In this document: piece after piece, positions 45,731-59,188 of the stretch | How positions within the stretch are numbered: the stretch's first letter is position 1 | Layout: each line of letters begins with the position of its first letter | Assembly: GCA_027924645.1 (NCBI GenBank) | Contig: BSBN01000047.1 | Span: 9,424,001 to 9,488,000 of the forward strand | Direction: 5' to 3' | Origin: Cunninghamia lanceolata | Lineage: Eukaryota > Streptophyta > Pinopsida > Cupressales > Cupressaceae | Length of the DNA: 64,000 nt | Notes under the pieces: model-generated | Database searches by the model: none | What the model saw: the letters and a program-made list of their open reading frames with translations, nothing else | Told to the model about the DNA's origin: nothing | Translations under genes and position numbers: made by a program

Positions 45731-46908
45731 TAACTAATTATCTAAATCCTTTAAATATTTAGCCAAGTTCATATGCTAAAGGACTCAAGGTTAGTGCCCA
45801 ATGAACATGATTCAACAAAGGGTTGAAATCCTCTGCACTTTTGGTTCTACAAGACCAAGGCAGGTGTACCTATATAACATCTAAGGATATTCTCATCTTA
45901 TGCAAGATGTTCTTAAATAGATGGTTCTCAATGAAAATATACCAAGGAAATGGATGATTCCAATCAGATTGGCTTAACCCTTTGGTAAACAATTCATACT
46001 AGTATTAAGAATAGGTTCTAATCTAAACTACTCCTAAAACAATAAGGAAATGGAAATGGTCATGATTATAGAGATGGTTCTAAATGACACTTTAACACAG
46101 TAATGGATTGGTGCCTAGTCCTAGGGCCATAGAGTCAAATTACAGAGAACAAATGTATCCTTTAAGAAACCTTAATTCACTTCAATTGCCTAATGACATT
46201 AATGCCTTACACTCACATCTCCTAGACATAGAATTGCAGAACTATCCTTTAAACCACAATATATTATGAAATCAACTGTGTATTACCCAAGAATTTATTT
46301 CTATCAAAAGAAAGCAAGAAATAACACACACATCATAGATGAAACTATAAAGATGAATTCAAAACACCCTTGATATCTTGTATTCATATTAATTTCAAAA
46401 GTACATGAATGGGGAAAATTCTACAACTAATTTGATTTGATATTTAGAATTGAAATGACATACATTGCTCTATAGATTAGAACAAATGCAAACTGCAACT
46501 ATTCTCTATTTACTAGACTAAAACACAATACACTACTACCCAAAAATGAGATTCAACACCCTTTACAAAATGGCCTTGAATTCCCTTTTATAGGACAAGG
46601 GAGCAACAAGTTGTGGTCCATGTACAATTCTTGTTAGAAAAAGAATATGCCAAAAAAAATCTTTGAAGCACTACAAGACAAAACATATTTTCCTCCCAAA
46701 GAATGTCGTTGAAGCTGGTACAAAGTTCAAGGAAGATGTTTATTCCTTTTAGAAACTAACTATTCCCACATTTGAAAGTTACAACTATATGCCTGGACAG
46801 ATGTATTCCCTTAGAATGATGAAAGGATCATGAGTGCAACCTGTTTGCCAAATGAAATGCAAATACATGCATTTTATTTCATCCTTATTTCAACCAATGA
46901 CCTCTTAT
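45731..46908 (-). other. Unassigned; possible LTR of the minus-strand unknown-ORF element
   Basis: After the minus-strand ORF (60,417 upward) is interrupted by family Y, its continuation would lie here. Coding sense fades within about 100 bp. On the minus strand a purine stretch (gggaggaaaata, about 46,690) and a TATA-like cctataaaaggg (about 46,590) suggest an LTR beginning here. No second copy is available to prove it. Confidence 0.35.
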
Positions 46909-48137
46909 TGTTAAGGGGGAAAAGATGAATGATGGAGACAAGCATGCACACCAAATCAAACCCACTTCCACAATAACATTCAAGGACATGACCGAGCTAA
47001 TAGCACAACCAAAGAGAGGTGGACTCAACTATAGATCTTGTGCTCTTGTTTTCTATGGAAAGATCAAGTTGAATCAGGCCCTTTATCAAATCCTAGGTCA
47101 ACTAGTGCACAAAACCCTAGATTTGCAAAGATCTAATTATAATAGGAGATGCATAGTAGATATTCAGAAACTAACTTCACAAGATGGATCAAAGAAATGT
47201 CAAAACTTGTGCTTTAGAAGCTGAAAAGATGAAGGACTACATGGCGGGTACCCAAGTCTAGAAAGTTAATATATTTGGAAACTCAGAATTGGAGAAATGT
47301 CATAAAGAGTATCCTGATGCTGGATTCAGTGCCTATTTGAGGACATCGGGGTAGGTACCCGAGTCTTCCATAAGGGAATTTCCACAAATTGTTTTAAGAT
47401 CTAGAAACACTTTCCCTTACACAACCTTCCTATACTTTCACTTCTTCAAAATTTGCACATGTAATCTACACATAAGAAGAAAAGGAGTTTGGGGTTGTGG
47501 TGTTTAGGGATTTGCCTCAGTCAAATCCTGAGATAGCATTCAAGCTTCCCAACACTATTGTTAGAGAGAGTTCATGCCTTAGAAAGAAAGAGGCTAAAGA
47601 TAAACCAATGATGATAAAATGATTCAAATAATAATGATGTCACCTTAGAGGTGAAGTCCTTAGGAGAATGAAGATCCTTGAACTCATAAGGAGATGGATG
47701 ATGATTCTAAATCTGTAACAACACATACAATACCAATACAAATCTACAACAATAACACAATGAATGCTTTGAATGCTCTTTTCTTTAAGATCATAAGTTC
47801 ACAATATCCATCTTAACTCAAAATTAATTCAAAAACACACTTATATATGCTTTTCCACTAACCTTTGTGAAATTAATTGAAAGAGCCAACAAAGAGAGAC
47901 TCATTTAAAGGTCCTATGCTGACATGCTTTGAAATGGGCCCTGACCAATCAGGGAGGGCTTGAACGCAGGCACCCAAGTCCCTAGGTGCCTTTTTGGTCT
48001 AGGGTAAGGCATGAAATGGGCCCCTATTTCCCATTTGACTAGGTTTCAAGGGATTTTGCATCGGGATGAATATTTTGTATGTATAATGTAATCACAGGGA
48101 CCTAGGAGATAAACTAGGAGGTAAAAAGGTATGTGTC

Positions 48138-48586
48138 TATTAGTGTAGGTTTTATTTCCTAGTTGGGTTATTTATTTTTCCCTATGTTCCTAGGTTTTTC
48201 CTACACTTCTATTAATCTCACTTAGGTTAATAAAGCATGTCTTATTAGGTGAGTGGTTGCGAGGTGTCACCTTCCTACATGTGAGCATCCATTAGCTATC
48301 TTGGGAAGATACTTTGCTATCTTTAGTCTGATAGATGGTTGCTCTTGATTAGTCGATGTTGCCACCTCCTCCCTCTTCCTAGTCTATATAAGCATGCTAC
48401 TTGGCTTGTATATTATATCTTTTACTTTTGCATTCTCTTAATGGTATTTTGCTTCTAGCATTTGCATTAGTCTCTTGGAGACTAACTCTGTGTTGCTATT
48501 TTGATTTTGTATCATTTGCATTCATAGTTTAGATATCTATTCTTTGTACTAGTTTTCTAGGTTAATAATCTTTTTAGATTCTAACA
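48138..48586 (+). repeat. 5' LTR of Copia-2
   Basis: Starts tattagtgtagg (the TG end mutated to TA; the 3' copy has tgttag), ends attctaaca. TATA-like ctatataag at 48,384-48,392. Confidence 0.95.
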
Positions 48587-48598
48587 TGGTATCAGAGC
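48587..48598 (+). other. Primer-binding site of Copia-2
   Basis: tggtatcagagc directly abuts the LTR end; initiator-tRNA-Met type. Confidence 0.95.
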
Positions 48599-49772
48599 TT
48601 TGCTATGTGCAAGAGTAGATTTTAGTTTCCTTATTTGAGAGATTCAGGGGGGGGAATAATAAATCTTATTACAATTTTTCAAAAAACCCAATATGCTCTT
48701 CTCTTGCATCTTCGGATGATCTTGAGAATCAAAAAAGTTTGACGGAAACTTTTTTAATCTCTGGGGTTTGCACATGTGTTTTATGAAATATGGGTAATTG
48801 CAACATTTCTAGTTATACTGGCAGCATTTCTGGCTATTCCAACACGTCCAGGAGGCTTGAGAAAGTCAGATTTAGCTTTCATTCCACTGAAATCAGAGAT
48901 CGTCATACACAGTTGCGGAACTGGGGTTTTCAAGCTCAAATCTAACAACCAACTTGCATATTTGGTGTTTTCAATCAATATTATAGGTTCTAGCATGCCT
49001 TTTCTTGTCTTAGGTAACTGATTTAGTCTTTGCATGCTATTTTTTGGCTGTTGGGGTCATTTTTTGTAGCTAAAGGCATTCTATTTACACTGGATCAACA
49101 TCTTCTGTATATCAACAAGAAAAATGCCTTATGGGTTTTGTTCGTAGCACAAAAAAACCATCTGGGTATGTTTTAGTTTTTGCATGCAGTCTATATATTT
49201 TGTAGAAATGTGCTTAGAAAGTGACAACAGGATCCCTCTCCATTGGCAGTTACAGTTTTGAAGGCAGTTTTCAAATGCTCCGTTCTTGCTCATACGGACT
49301 CCTTTTCCCACCAATGTTTTTTTAATTTTAGCTATTTTTTTGTGCTCTATGCACTAGTACAGACGCTTTTTTGATTTTGATGCCAAGATTTTTCAGAAAT
49401 TGCAGATTCTCAGTCGTGACATTGCATAGTTCTCGTTTTGGGAACTTCGGAGGATCATAATTTTCACATATGACCTCGTATCGAGGTGATTCTTTTTTTG
49501 AAAGTGTATGATTTTTTGAGTAGATTGCAGTGGAGCTGTTTATTTCTCTAGATATTGTGCCAAAGTTGTATTTTCAGCATATGCTCTTCATGAGGGTTTT
49601 GTAATGCATTGAAATAAAGACCACTTAGTATTTCTTGCTAGTGGCAGTTATAAACGCACTAATATAAAGTGCCAAATCATATTTTGTTGGGGGGGTTCTT
49701 TGATTGAGTGAAAAGGGGGGGTTGTCTTGGTTGGGTTATCTTCGTTTTGGCACTTCTTTGCATTTCTTCATC
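48599..49772 (+). other. Copia-2 leader
   Basis: 1.17 kb of T-rich untranslated sequence with runs of T and G; no ORF worth reporting. The long leader is unusual for a small copia element and could contain regulatory or packaging signals. Confidence 0.6.
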
Positions 49773-52700
49773 ATGGATCAAACAAATCTGCCCATCCTAA
49801 CTCCATACAATTACTTTGAGTGGAAATCTCGCATGACAATTCACTTAAGGAAAGTTGGATTAAATAGGATAACTATGGGACTTGAAATTGAACCTGCTAA
49901 AGATGAAGATAAGCCTAAGTGGTTTAACAAATATGATGAGGCATATGGAACATTGTGTTTGTCTATTTCTCCTGATTTGCTCTTTCGCATTGAGTCTTTG
50001 AATACACCAAATGAAATCTAGACAAAGCTAGAAAAACTATTTAGCACACAAGATTCAATGAGGGGTCATATGTTGGAAAATGAACTAATTAGTTTAAGTC
50101 CAGGCAATTTCAACACAATCCAGGATTTCTTCACTAAATTGAAATCACTAAGGCTACAGTTAAAACAATGTGGAATTGAAAAGAAAGATGAACAACTAAT
50201 TCTTAGTATTCTCTGTAAGCTAAGTTCAGAATATTCTATGTTTGTTTCTACCTTCTATGCTACTAAGGGTGCACTTGGTACTCAATTCACCATGCCATCT
50301 TTAGATGATTTTGTTGTCAATCTCACTCAGGAACAGGACAAGCTAATCCAGATGGGCACTCTTAAGTTCTCTAAGTCACATGCCTTGGCTATCAACCAAG
50401 GCACAAAAGAATAGAAAGGACAAAGTAGTAACAACAATAGTAAGGATAAGAAATAGAAGAATAGCAAGGAGAAGAAGGATCAGATATCGGTTGCTTCAAA
50501 AGAAACTAATGAGACCCAATCTTCCAAGGGCGACAAGCCTAAGAAAGAGAGGGTCCAATGTACCTACTATAAAAGACCTGGTCATGATGATGAACATAAA
50601 TGTCTGAAGAAACAAATTGATCACTTGACACACATTCTTGAGAAGAATAATATCAATGTTCTTGAGTCTATCAAACAGAGTTCTAATGAGGGGTCTAATA
50701 AGGCAAAAGAAAATAGCAAGGGGAAAGGAAAGGACAAGGCCCTTGTTATAGTTGCTTCTTCACCATCCACTTGGGTTCTTGATTTGGGTGCTTCGTACCA
50801 CATGGCTTCATCTAAGGAAGAACTTGCATCTTTGGAGCCCTGTACTATGCCTTCTATTTTGATGGGTGATGACACTCCTGTTGAGGTGTGTGGGAGAGGT
50901 TCTGTTGATATGGGGGATGGCACATTCCATGATGTTCTTTGTGTTCCCTCATTATCAACTAATCTTCTATCGATATACCAGATCACTCACACAGGTTTAG
51001 GCAAGCGGGTTGAGTTCACTCCTGATTCAGTGGAGATTCTTGAGTTGCACAGTGGTTCTACAGTTGCAGTTGGGGGAGTAGATCATCAGTCATGGCTCTA
51101 TCTATTTTCTCACTTTGTTTCTGATCCTCCTTCGACTATTTTTCTCACTCATTCTGATGATGTGAGTAGATTATGGCATGAGCAGTTTGGCCATCTTAAC
51201 TTCTGCTACTTGTAGCAGCTCAACTAGCAGAGCATGGTCATAGGGTTGCCTTTAGTTTAGTTTTCAGGGGCTGTTTGCCAAGGTTGCATTCTTGGTAAGC
51301 ATCCTAAGGAAAAGTTTGACAAAGGTAAGGCATGGAGAGCTTCACAAATATTGGAGTTAGTTCACAGTGATTTGGCTAGTCCATTTCAGCATCTTTCTTT
51401 TAGTAGGGCTAGATATGTCCTCACATTCATTGATGACTTTTCTTGATATACTTGGGTGTACTTTCTCAAACAAAAGTCTAAGGTATTTGATCACTTTCAA
51501 GACTTCAAAACTTTTGTAGAGAAGCAATCCGAGAAAGCCATCAAAGTTTTGCACACTGACAATGGTGGTGAGTATGTCAACCATCAGTTTGAGAGGTTTT
51601 GCACTTTAGAGGGGATTGATTTGTAGCATTCAGTTCCATACAATCCTTAGCAGAACGATATTGCAGAATGGAAGAATAGGTCCTTGAAGGAAATGGTGAA
51701 CTGCATGATTCACTCCAGATCTCTTGCACCACAGTATTGGGTAGAGGCCATTAACTGTGCTTGTTATATCTAGAACCGTGTTCCTCACTGAGCCTTGAAG
51801 GGAGTCACTCCTTTTAAAGCTTGGAGTGGTCGGAAACCATCAATTAAGCACTTTCAAGTTTTTGGTTCTCCTGCATGGGCCCACATTCCTGTAGAGAAAT
51901 GCAAGGCCTTGGATCTACAGAGTAGACCTTGCATATTTGTAGGTTATCCTAATGGTGTGAAGGGTTATTGGTTGTTCCACCCTACTACACATGAGTTGTT
52001 CATTGAGAGGAGTGTTCAATTTGAGGAGGGCTCTTCGAGCTCACTTTCTATCACTTCTCCAACTCCTACTTTGACATTGGAGTCACTTGGGATACATGAC
52101 AGATCTTTTGATGAGTCAGATTCACCTAAGCAATCTTCTACCTCCACTTCTGATGCAGAGAGTGATTTAGAGGACTCATCTCCTTCCTCTCCTAGTCATC
52201 ATTCAGAGGTTGATGATTCTCCTCTAGATTCTCCATCTTCCCATCCACTTTAGGCTAGACAGACCTTGTAGTCTGTAGGTGATTAGGTTGGGGATCCATC
52301 AGGCACCAGGTGGACTCGTTCACAGTTTCAGGATGCTCCACATGTCTTCATTGCTACTGCCTTAGATCCACAGTCTTTTCATGAGGATTTTGGTATTCCT
52401 GAGTGGGATACAGCTATGCAGGAGGAGTATAGTTCCTTGATGAGGAACCACACTTGGGATCTTGTCCCTCTTCCTAAGGGAAGAAAACTTGTTCGATGTA
52501 AGTGGATCTATCAGAAAAAATTTGTAGCAGATGGGTCGGTTGACAAGCATAAGTCTCGCTTGGTCTCCAAAGGATTCTCCCAGGTTCCTGGGATTGACTA
52601 CTCTGAGACTTTTGCGCTAGTTGCCCGAATGAATTCCATCTGACTTGTTCTTGCCATTGCTACAGCTAATCATTGGGAAGTACATCAGATGGATGTGAAG

Positions 52701-53891
52701 AGTGCTTTTCTTCACAGTGACCTTCAGGAGGAGATCTACATGGAGCAGCCATAGGGGTTCCTTCAGGATTCTTCACTTGTGTTCCGTCTTTGAAAGTCTC
52801 TCTATGGTCTCAAACAGGCTCCTTGGGCTTGGTATGCCAAGATGGACTCCTTCCTTCTATCAGTTGGGTTCACTTGGTGCCATTATGATCCCAATGTCTA
52901 CATTCTACAGCAGGATGATTTACTCCTATTTTTGGTTCTGTATGTTGATGACTTGCTGATCACAGGGAGTTCTTCATCCACCATTAGGGTTGTCAAAACT
53001 GCCCTTCATGACAGGTTTTTGATGACTAACTTAGGCTTGTTGCATTACTTTCTTAGGATTGAGATCTTTCAGTCATCTTCTGGGATCACCATCACACAAT
53101 CCATGTATGCTCTAGATTTGCTCTCGAGGTTTCATATGGCTAACTGTAAGCCTGCTCTGACTCCCTTTCTTTTTGGAGTCAAACTTGAGGCTTAGTGTTC
53201 TTCTCCACTTGTTGATGGCACTTTGTACCGATAGCTTGTTGGGAGTCTCATTTATCTGACTCATACGAGACCTGACATTTCATATGTTGTAGGCATGGTC
53301 TCTCGATTCATGCAGGACCCTCATGAGCTGTACTAGACAGTAGCCAAGCGGATCCTTCACTACATTCAGGGTACTCATAGTTTTGGGATTCACTACATAG
53401 TAGGCATTGAGCTTGACTTGGTGGGCGATTCTCAGGATCGTAAGTCTACTTCAGGTTACAACTTCTCACTTGGTTCAGGTCCTATTTGTTGGTCGAGCAA
53501 GAAGCAGTCTACTATTGCTCTATCTTCTACTGAGTCTGAGTATCGGGGGGCTGTGAATGCCGCCACTAAGGCCATTTGGCTTCAAAATATTCTCATTGAG
53601 TTTGGTATCTAGATCAGACGGCCATCAATCATATTTTGTGATAACCAGAGTGCCATTCAGATATCATGGAATCCGGTCCATCATCAGTGGACCAAACACA
53701 TAGAGGTCCACATGCACTACATCCGGGAGCTCATCCATGGCCACGTCATCGACCTTTGCTACTATCTAACTTCCAAGAAAGTTACTGATATCTTCACCAA
53801 ACCCTTCATTAAGAGCAAGTTCCTTCATTTGCAAGCTTTTATAGGGGTGCGGGATACTTCATCTTATGGGGGGGCTTCTTCCTCTCACTAA
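49773..53891 (+). pseudogene. Copia-2 gag-pol polyprotein, single frame with 21 internal TAG/TGA stops
   Basis: ATG at 49773 (MDQTNLPILTPYNYFEWKSR). Gag has a UBN2-type fold region and a zinc knuckle whose second Cys is Tyr (CTYYKRPGHDDEHKC). The protease motif is WVLDLGASYHM, the Ser of DSGA changed to Leu. Integrase: LWHEQFGHLN finger, [18 protein letters not shown], and the catalytic Glu in DIAEWKNR. RT: DVKSAFLHSDLQEEIYMEQP, LYGLKQAP, YVDDLLITG. RNase H: DRKSTSGYNF, SSKKQSTIALSSTESEY, and the end DIFTKPF. The frame stays the same for 1,373 codons to TAA at 53889. I count 17 TAG and 4 TGA but no TAA inside it; most are at Gln (CAG) or Arg (CGA) positions. Confidence 0.95.
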
Positions 53892-54020
53892 AAGTCCTGA
53901 CTCTCTCTACTTTTGGGGGGGTCTCTTTTCCCTCTCTTTGGGGGGGGATTTTATGTACATGGGTACCTCATCAGGCTTGATTTACTAGGACCCATTTCTA
54001 CATCCACCTAAGCTTTGCTT

Positions 54021-54028
54021 ATGGGGGG
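54021..54028 (+). other. Polypurine tract of Copia-2
   Basis: atgggggg immediately before the 3' LTR; further G runs lie at about 53,867-53,948. Confidence 0.85.
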
Positions 54029-54478
54029 TGTTAGTGTAGGCTTTTATTTCCTAGTTGGGTTATTTATTTTTCCCTATATTCTTAGGTTTTTTCTACACTT
54101 CTATTAATCTCTCTTAGGTTAATAAAGCATGTCTTATTAGGTGAGTGGTTGCGAGGTGTCACCTTCCTACATGTGAGCATCCATTAGCTATCTTAGGAAG
54201 ATACTGTGCTATCTTTAGTCCGATAGATGGTTGCTCTTGATTGGTCGGTGTTGCCACCTCCTCCCTTTTCCTAGTCTATATAAGCATGCTACCTGCCTTG
54301 TATTTTGTATCTTTTGCTTTTGCATCCTCTTAATGCTATTTTACTTCTAGCATTTGCATTACTCTCTTGGAGACTAACTCTGTGTTGCTATTTTGATTTC
54401 ATATCATTTGCATTCATAGTTTAGATATCTATTCTTTGCACTAGTTTTCTGGGTTAACAATCTTTTCAGATTCTAACA
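54029..54478 (+). repeat. 3' LTR of Copia-2
   Basis: tgttagtgtagg to attctaaca, followed by the duplicated gtgtc. Same TATA context as the 5' copy, at about 54,276-54,284. Confidence 0.95.
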
Positions 54479-54502
54479 GTGTCCACTTTTTATTCCATAA
54501 CA

Positions 54503-56618
54503 TTTAGCTCCCATTTTAATGTGTGTATGATCTTATGATTCAGTATAGGCATTAAAGTACAGTCAAAGCATATCAAACACAAGAATGAAGCCACACCCTA
54601 AGTTTAAAGGACTATTTCTAGCCCCCAAGCTTAGGCAAACATTAGAAGACACTTGACAGTCATGCAAGGCAGTATGAGTACAATAAGGAAGCACACAATA
54701 CACAGAGAAGACATGATTTAAGAAATTATGCATATATATAATTCTAGCTATAAAACACATAGTGTGGAGAGAGCTCATCACTACACATCTTTATACCACA
54801 CAAAAACACACAAAACACACAAGGAAGACACATAAAACACATGGAATACATGAGCATCATATAGTATGTTATTGACACACTATACATCTTATACACAACA
54901 AACATGGGTGATTGAGAGGATCTCATCACTATGCTCCACTATCTAAGACACACCAAACACTCCTGATGATTAAGCTATGCTACCACAACTGCCAAAGATG
55001 TGATTAAGGGTGAATAACTCAAGATCCAACCTCGCCTCGTGATGAAAGGATGTACAATTAATTGAAGAGTTACACCATCCCACCTACTATAGATGGGATT
55101 TTAAAATGCAACCCCAATTGCATCCATAGATGCCTTACAGTGAAAAGGAAGCATGTATTCAAAGTATACAACCCCACCTACATCATGGAGATGCCTTACA
55201 GTGAAAAGGAGGTATACACAATAGAACAAAGTACACTACCCCACCCACTTCATGGAGACACCTTATGGTGAAAAGGAAGTGTATGCAAACATGCTTTATC
55301 AATATCTAAAATATCTAAGTAGTTATCATGACATATGCCCCCACCTTAAAATGGTTGATCCTACTTGCCGGTATCAAGTACATTTAAGGTAGAGTGAAAA
55401 CATGCAAGGGAACAAAATCTTTTGCAAAGCCCATGTTCCCAAAGGTGACGTGCTTGTAATCACCAAATGTTCCCCCAAACACACCATTATCATTTGCTAA
55501 CATATTCAACAACATATAAGCTTTGGTTAGAAAATCTAAGCTAAGATTACAACCAAATCAATCCATGAAACCTATCAAATCAAATAATAGACCAAGGCTA
55601 AACTTGCCAATTCGGAACTAAGTATATCTGTGAGGTTATACTTTAGGTATCTCAAAACCAAGTGTAGCTACAAGGTGAGATAATTACAATCCAAAGTGCA
55701 TAGAAGATTTAGAGTATTACAAAGGTTTGTTACAACAAATTTCACAATACGATTCACAAGCACAAAGTGATTCTACTCATCAAGATTCAGTAATATATCA
55801 ACCCCATATTCATATATGGACTGGGTCCATTTTTTCTTCCCTACTATAGGGACTCATGGTCCTTTTCAGTATTTATTTTTTTTCATCATCCACCAACTAG
55901 TAGAGCCACTAAAGAATGTAAACACTAAAAATGAGAGAGGAGACAAGAGGTGACTTAGGTTTACAAAGTGGGAAGGTGCCCCCAAGATATCCTCCACAAC
56001 ATTATGCCCCCAAGGCACCACAGACAACAATCACAATAAGAGAGAGGAAAGTAGTAGAATAGAGAAACACATAGAAGAATGGTCACAATAGAGGCAGTTG
56101 CCTTGTATCCTTAACCTTACAATAGTATCAAGGGTCACCCAAAGAGACCTAAACAACAAAAAACACAACATAGGGAAATACAACATGATACAGATAAATA
56201 TGTTTATCTAAGAGGAATCCAAACTTGTGAGCATCTTAGAGAGGTGCTCCATCAAGTGTGGTAAGATGTGTGAAGAAATTATACCTGTTTGATGTTTATA
56301 TCCAATACGGTCACACGATGCATGCTTTTTAAGGTTTCATATCTTTGAAATCTTTTGATGCTTGTGGGGAGGGGAATCATTACCTTTTTCCATGGATGAT
56401 TCACACCTTTCCATTTTCCTTTATTTTGTATTCTTATTCTGCTTTGCTTGATTAACGAGCCTTTCATGATGAAATGGAATGCTTCTCATCATCAACACTT
56501 TCTCTTGCTTCAAGTGATTACACATAGGTTGTTCCCCTTGTGTATCTTATGCATTTTGGTTATCTGCCGATCCATAGAGGGATAACGAAGGAGGAATCTC
56601 ATCGTAAATACCTTTTCC
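54503..56618 (-). other. Family-Y 3' untranslated interior
   Basis: No domain on either strand. Next to the LTR is the minus-strand purine stretch aatgggagctaaa. Near 54,770-55,280 there are diverged repeats of aaggcatct and gtggg type (on the minus strand), which also occur at 41,750-41,960 in the plus-strand family member. The part at about 55,300-56,600 holds nothing I recognise. Confidence 0.65.
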
Positions 56619-58573
56619 TCATGGGTGAGGTAAATCTTCACTTGTTTCCTTATCGACTTCTATCATACCAACTATTTCATCAGAGTCAAGATAGTCATCT
56701 TCAACCTCTTTTGTATTTTGTTCCACCATGTTATTGTCGCTATGATTAGGAAAAGGATTAGTGAAGAATTGTAAATTTTGATTTGGAGGAGCTACTAACT
56801 TATTTCCATTGTCATTCACACCAGTACCCTATATCATGTTAGAGTCGATGATGTCTTGAAGTTCATGTTTCAAATGCATACATCTTTTGGTATCATGTGC
56901 CAGTGAGCAGTGATAGTGACAATAAGCATTAGCATCAAATAAATGTCCTTGTATCTTACTACTATCTAATGGATGAGTGGGAGGAAGCTTCAAAATATTG
57001 TTGTTAACTACCTAAGTCATTATCAAGTGAAGAGAATCTAATAATAGAGTGAATTGTCTCTGTTGCTATCTGAATTGAAATGGTGTCTGAGTAGGCTTTA
57101 TAATCATGGACACTTGTGATTGAAAATTGTTTGAGTGTTGCCCATTGATCTTGATGAAATTACTATTATTCTTCTTAAATGAATTTTGAGATGATCTAGC
57201 TGTGGATTGACCAACATGAGCCAATGAGGTATGACTCTCATACTAACTAGCCAAAAGTTGGTAATCTCAGAGAGCTGTGCATAGATTTTGGAAAGAATTA
57301 TTCTTCATCAAAAGCATCTTATCACGTATGTTTGGTTGTAGATTCATAATGAATACTTTTTGAACATCCTCATCTTTAATCAGATATTGTATTTGCATAA
57401 TGAGAGCTTGATATCAACTGATGAATTCTATTAATTTCTCTTTTGGACCTTGTTTACAATGGACCAAACCAATCAATGAGATAGTACGTCTAATATTTTC
57501 TTGGAAATGTTGCAAGAATTGATCAAGTAGTTGTTAGAAGGAATTTATTGAATTAGGAGGTAAAGAGCAAAACCATTCCAAAGTTGTATCTTTGAGAGAT
57601 CAAGGAAAGAGTTTTGGTAACAAGTCCTTGTCAAAGAAGAAGTCACTACACATCACTATGAATGCTGCCACATGAGTATTAGGATCACCTTTATCACTGT
57701 ACTTTTCAAAGTGAGGAGTCTCAAATTTGTCAGGAATTTGAGCTCCTAGGATTGAATAAGATAAAAGACTGCAAGAATGATATGTTGGTAAAGTAGGTTG
57801 AGAAGAAGAATTAGTCAAGTTTTTCACTTTTTGTTGTAACAATGACATACTCTGCAAAAGCTAATTTAGGAGAACATCATTAGATGATGTGGCTTGTGGA
57901 TTTGAGAAAAGAGTATTTGATGTTGTAGTCATGAAATTGAGAGGTGGTTGGTAATAAGTGGAGGTGATGGGTGGTTGATAATAATTATGCATAGGTGTGG
58001 ATATAGGAGGTGCCAAATTTTGATAATTAAATGCAACAACTTTGTAATTTTTTTGGTAGATGTTCCCATAGTAGTTGTAGTATTACTAAAAGCTTGTGGA
58101 TTAGTGGTGAGAATTGATGGTGTAAAAGTGGATACTCCAGTAATCAGTATGGGTACCGATACTTGAGATTATATACCTCAGTGGTGATACATTTTCAATT
58201 CTATTCATGAGGCTAGCTGCATGCATAATGTTATGATCCACTATGTGGGCTAATCCATGGATCATGTCAACACCTTCTTGTCCTTCTTGTAACAATCCTC
58301 TTATACCCTCAACAATAGGTACCACTTCTTGAGCTAACTATGCACGTTATACAATTTGTTGAAATTTAGCTAATTGTTTGCCCAATTTCTTGGGATTTTT
58401 GTTAGGCACATGTATAATTGTGTTACCATATCTTCAAAATCAGGAATTTTTTATTCTTCCAAATTTTGGTTTATGATATCTTGCACAGGTATTGACTCAC
58501 CTTTTGTAAAGTAGTTATGTAATAGATTTTCTTATGTTTGCACATTGTTTCTATTAACAACATTAGAACCCAT
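56619..58573 (-). pseudogene. Family-Y gag
   Basis: Minus strand. A start near 58,573 (MGSNVVNR) leads through a Leu/Ile-rich N-terminus into the Gag core: KFETPHFEKYSDKGDPNTHVAAF (57,600-57,740), then LEWFCSLPPNSI and NLQPNIRDKM, the Retrotrans_gag pattern. It continues to an H/C-rich segment YCHYHCSLAHDTKRCMHLK at about 56,880-56,930, as in Tat-type Gag, and an acidic tail ending near 56,619. Stops are numerous, many TAG or TGA at likely Gln/Arg codons, and there are a few frame changes. Gag would form the particle. With no pol encoded, replication would need enzymes from another element. Confidence 0.82.
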
Positions 58574-59188
58574 TAGTCTACAAATTCTTCTTACCAAGGT
58601 GTTTGTTTTAGGGAAGCAGGCTATACAACTCATGCAAAGTCCTATAACACTCAATTCACTAACCACTAATATGATTAATAAGATTAAGGTAGTTATGGTT
58701 GTTGAAATACACAATGTGTAATTGAAAACATTAAAAATTTGAAATAAAGGATGTCAAATGATGCAACACTACAATTCAAAATTAGATTTGAATGAATGTT
58801 TATGATAGCAGTAAAATCTGAAATAAGATTTTGACTACAAACCCTAGATTTTTAAATGACTAGGTTATAGGAAAAAATGCAAGTTTTCAACAAAACCCTA
58901 GAAAATGAGATCTTCAAATGCAAGATGTGATATCATAAAGTGATTAATTGCTGCAATATGGATCAGATCTGATGTATAAATCAGAAATTCAAATGTTTCA
59001 AATGATATGCAATAAAAATAATGCAAAACTATGCCTTTATTCAAGCCTAGAATGCTTATTTTTTTCACTTTTTTCAAGATTACGCCAAATTTTTCAATGA
59101 TTGATGATAAGTATGATATGATTGAATGTAAGATTTGAATTCAACACTTAGTAAGATGCAAATTCTTGATATTGTAGGTTCACCAAAA
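58574..59188 (-). other. Family-Y leader with PBS-like sequence
   Basis: Just inside the 5' LTR the minus strand reads tttggtgaacctacaa (59,173-59,188). The tgg two bases after the LTR end fits a primer-binding site, though not the Met-tRNA type used by the other elements; I cannot name the tRNA. The rest is non-coding. Confidence 0.6.

Larger units (their letters stand above)
48138..54478 (+). mobile_element. Copia-2: full-length Ty1/copia element
   Basis: TSD gtgtc at 48133-48137 and 54479-54483. LTRs of 449 and 450 bp end in attctaaca and differ at roughly 6% of sites by eye. A tRNA-Met-type PBS follows the 5' LTR and a polypurine tract precedes the 3' LTR. One gag-pol frame spans 49,773-53,891. 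Total 6,341 bp. It sits in the opposite orientation inside a family-Y LTR. Confidence 0.95.
46909..54502 (-). repeat. 3' LTR of the family-Y element, interrupted by Copia-2
   Basis: LTR bases are 46909-48137 and 54484-54502 (about 1,248 bp). They align directly with 59,189-60,416, e.g. both contain tgttaagggggaaaag and gataaactaggaggtaaaaa. Confidence 0.9.
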
